Source of the DNA: Parvularculaceae bacterium | Lineage (GTDB): Bacteria > Pseudomonadota > Alphaproteobacteria > Caulobacterales > Parvularculaceae | Direction: 5' to 3' | Length of the DNA stretch: 64,000 bases | Assembly: GCA_028284065.1 (NCBI GenBank) | Contig: JANQSJ010000011.1 | Location: 372,001 to 436,000 of the forward strand | Shown: positions 63,493 through 64,000 of the stretch, one piece after another | Position numbering within the stretch: position 1 is the first letter of the stretch | Layout of the letters: each line of letters begins with the position of its first letter | Position numbers and translations under genes: made by a program | Notes under the pieces: generated by a model | Told to the model about the DNA's origin: nothing | Databases searched by the model: none | What the model saw: only the letters and a program-made list of their open reading frames with translations

Positions 63493-63506
63493 GGGGCCTC
63501 ATATAT

Positions 63507-63530
63507 GTTACCAGTTACGTATGCCGTTAC
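63507..63530. promoter_or_regulatory. Three GTTAC motifs between marR and the lipoprotein gene
   Basis: GTTAC occurs at 63507-63511, 63514-63518 and 63526-63530 within a 71-bp divergent spacer. A likely binding site for the MarR-type protein that controls both directions; not palindromic over its full length. Confidence 0.35.
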
Positions 63531-63563
63531 ATTTTAGCGGTAGCAGATTTCAGGAGATTTGGA

Positions 63564-64000
63564 ATGGCGCGCGCCGATCGCTTTCGACAATGCGGACACA
63601 TGATTGCGGTCGGCATGCTCGTCGCGGCCGCCGGGGCCTGCGAAACGGCGGCCCACCGCAACGCGCTCGCCAATGCGGACTTCGGGCCCATGAACGAACC
63701 GTTGTCCAAGAGCGCCGCTCAATCTGACTTTGCGGAATGGCTAGGCTGGACGCGGGCGACGCACCCTGACCTTTCCTATTCCACTGACCTCGACCAATTG
63801 GGTTTGCGCGAGCGGGCTGTAGCCGCAAACTTTCAGGACGGCGCTTCGCGCCGGGACGTCTGGGCGGCGATGGCGACGTTGAACCCGATCTTCGACGATG
63901 CGCATGTCGGCCTTCGGCTGCCCGAAACTGCTTTCAGCACTTACATCTCAGATGGCGGCGCTGCGTTCGATGCGCCTGTGCAGGTGACCGAAGACGGCGT
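63564..64000 (+). CDS. S41 peptidase-like lipoprotein, truncated by the window end
   Basis: Only the first 145 codons are in the window and the frame is open to the edge. A signal peptide ends in the lipobox LVAAAGAC. The mature part (WTRATHPDLSYSTDLDQLGL, then MATLNPIFDDAHVGLRLPE) resembles the N-terminal region of S41-type peptidase proteins, where this segment precedes the catalytic core. AGGAG lies 8 bp before the start. It is divergent from marR. Confidence 0.65.
   Translation, partial: MARADRFRQCGHMIAVGMLVAAAGACETAAHRNALANADFGPMNEPLSKSAAQSDFAEWLGWTRATHPDLSYSTDLDQLGLRERAVAANFQDGASRRDVWAAMATLNPIFDDAHVGLRLPETAFSTYISDGGAAFDAPVQVTEDG

Overview
The window is high-GC bacterial chromosome. Gene content and order point to an alphaproteobacterium: rpsL-rpsG-fusA-tuf running into a complete S10-spc-alpha ribosomal cluster with adk after secY, rpoH beside rluD, plant-type gshA, and a tRNA-His that lacks G-1 and carries A73. 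Long acidic or Arg/Gly-rich tails and the overall protein style suggest something near Caulobacterales/Parvularculales, but I cannot fix the genus.

Region 1 (1-31.5 kb, all minus strand) is the translation/transcription core. Read in the direction of transcription it runs rplJ-rplL, rpoB, a small secreted-protein gene, rpoC, a sulfotransferase gene, rpsL-rpsG-fusA-tuf, a terminator, rpsJ-rplC-rplD-rplW-rplB-rpsS-rplV-rpsC-rplP-rpmC-rpsQ, rplN-rplX-rplE-rpsN-rpsH-rplF-rplR-rpsE-rpmD-rplO-secY-adk, then rpsM-rpsK-rpoA-rplQ and a terminator. Clear sigma70-type promoters (TTGACG, 17-bp spacer) precede rpsL and rpsM. Oddities are the extra gene coupled to rpoB, the sulfotransferase between rpoC and rpsL, a ~110-residue extension on L3, and an altered signature in adenylate kinase.

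Region 2 (32.55-41.13 kb) is an 8.57-kb integrated element in the 3' part of tRNA-His, bounded by 52-bp identical direct repeats. It carries a tyrosine integrase next to the left end, a frameshifted ORF, an AlpA-like regulator heading a three-gene overlapping operon, a small gene followed by three 29-bp iteron-like repeats plus an inverted degenerate copy and an AT-rich tract, a membrane protein, a ParB-like remnant, a solitary HK97-type major capsid protein with a strong terminator, and a two-gene low-GC cargo unit of unknown function at the right end. No terminase, portal, protease or tail gene was seen. It looks like a phage satellite or a heavily reduced prophage and is the most interesting part of the window.

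Region 3 (41.2-64 kb) is housekeeping and accessory chromosome: two M48 metallopeptidase lipoproteins, an HNH nuclease, gshA-alkA, rsmE diverging from ubiA, msrB, a thioredoxin-fold lipoprotein, two tandem 194-bp IS5-type MITEs that abut the stop codon of a membrane-anchored protein, rluD, rpoH, a DUF2306 membrane protein facing a membrane-bound AraC regulator, a DUF1993-cobB pair, a low-molecular-weight tyrosine phosphatase, DUF2147-thpR (thpR apparently starting at CTG), an SDR protein, a secreted S9 peptidase, ahcY under a 36-bp palindromic operator, a MarR regulator, and a truncated S41-like lipoprotein at the edge.
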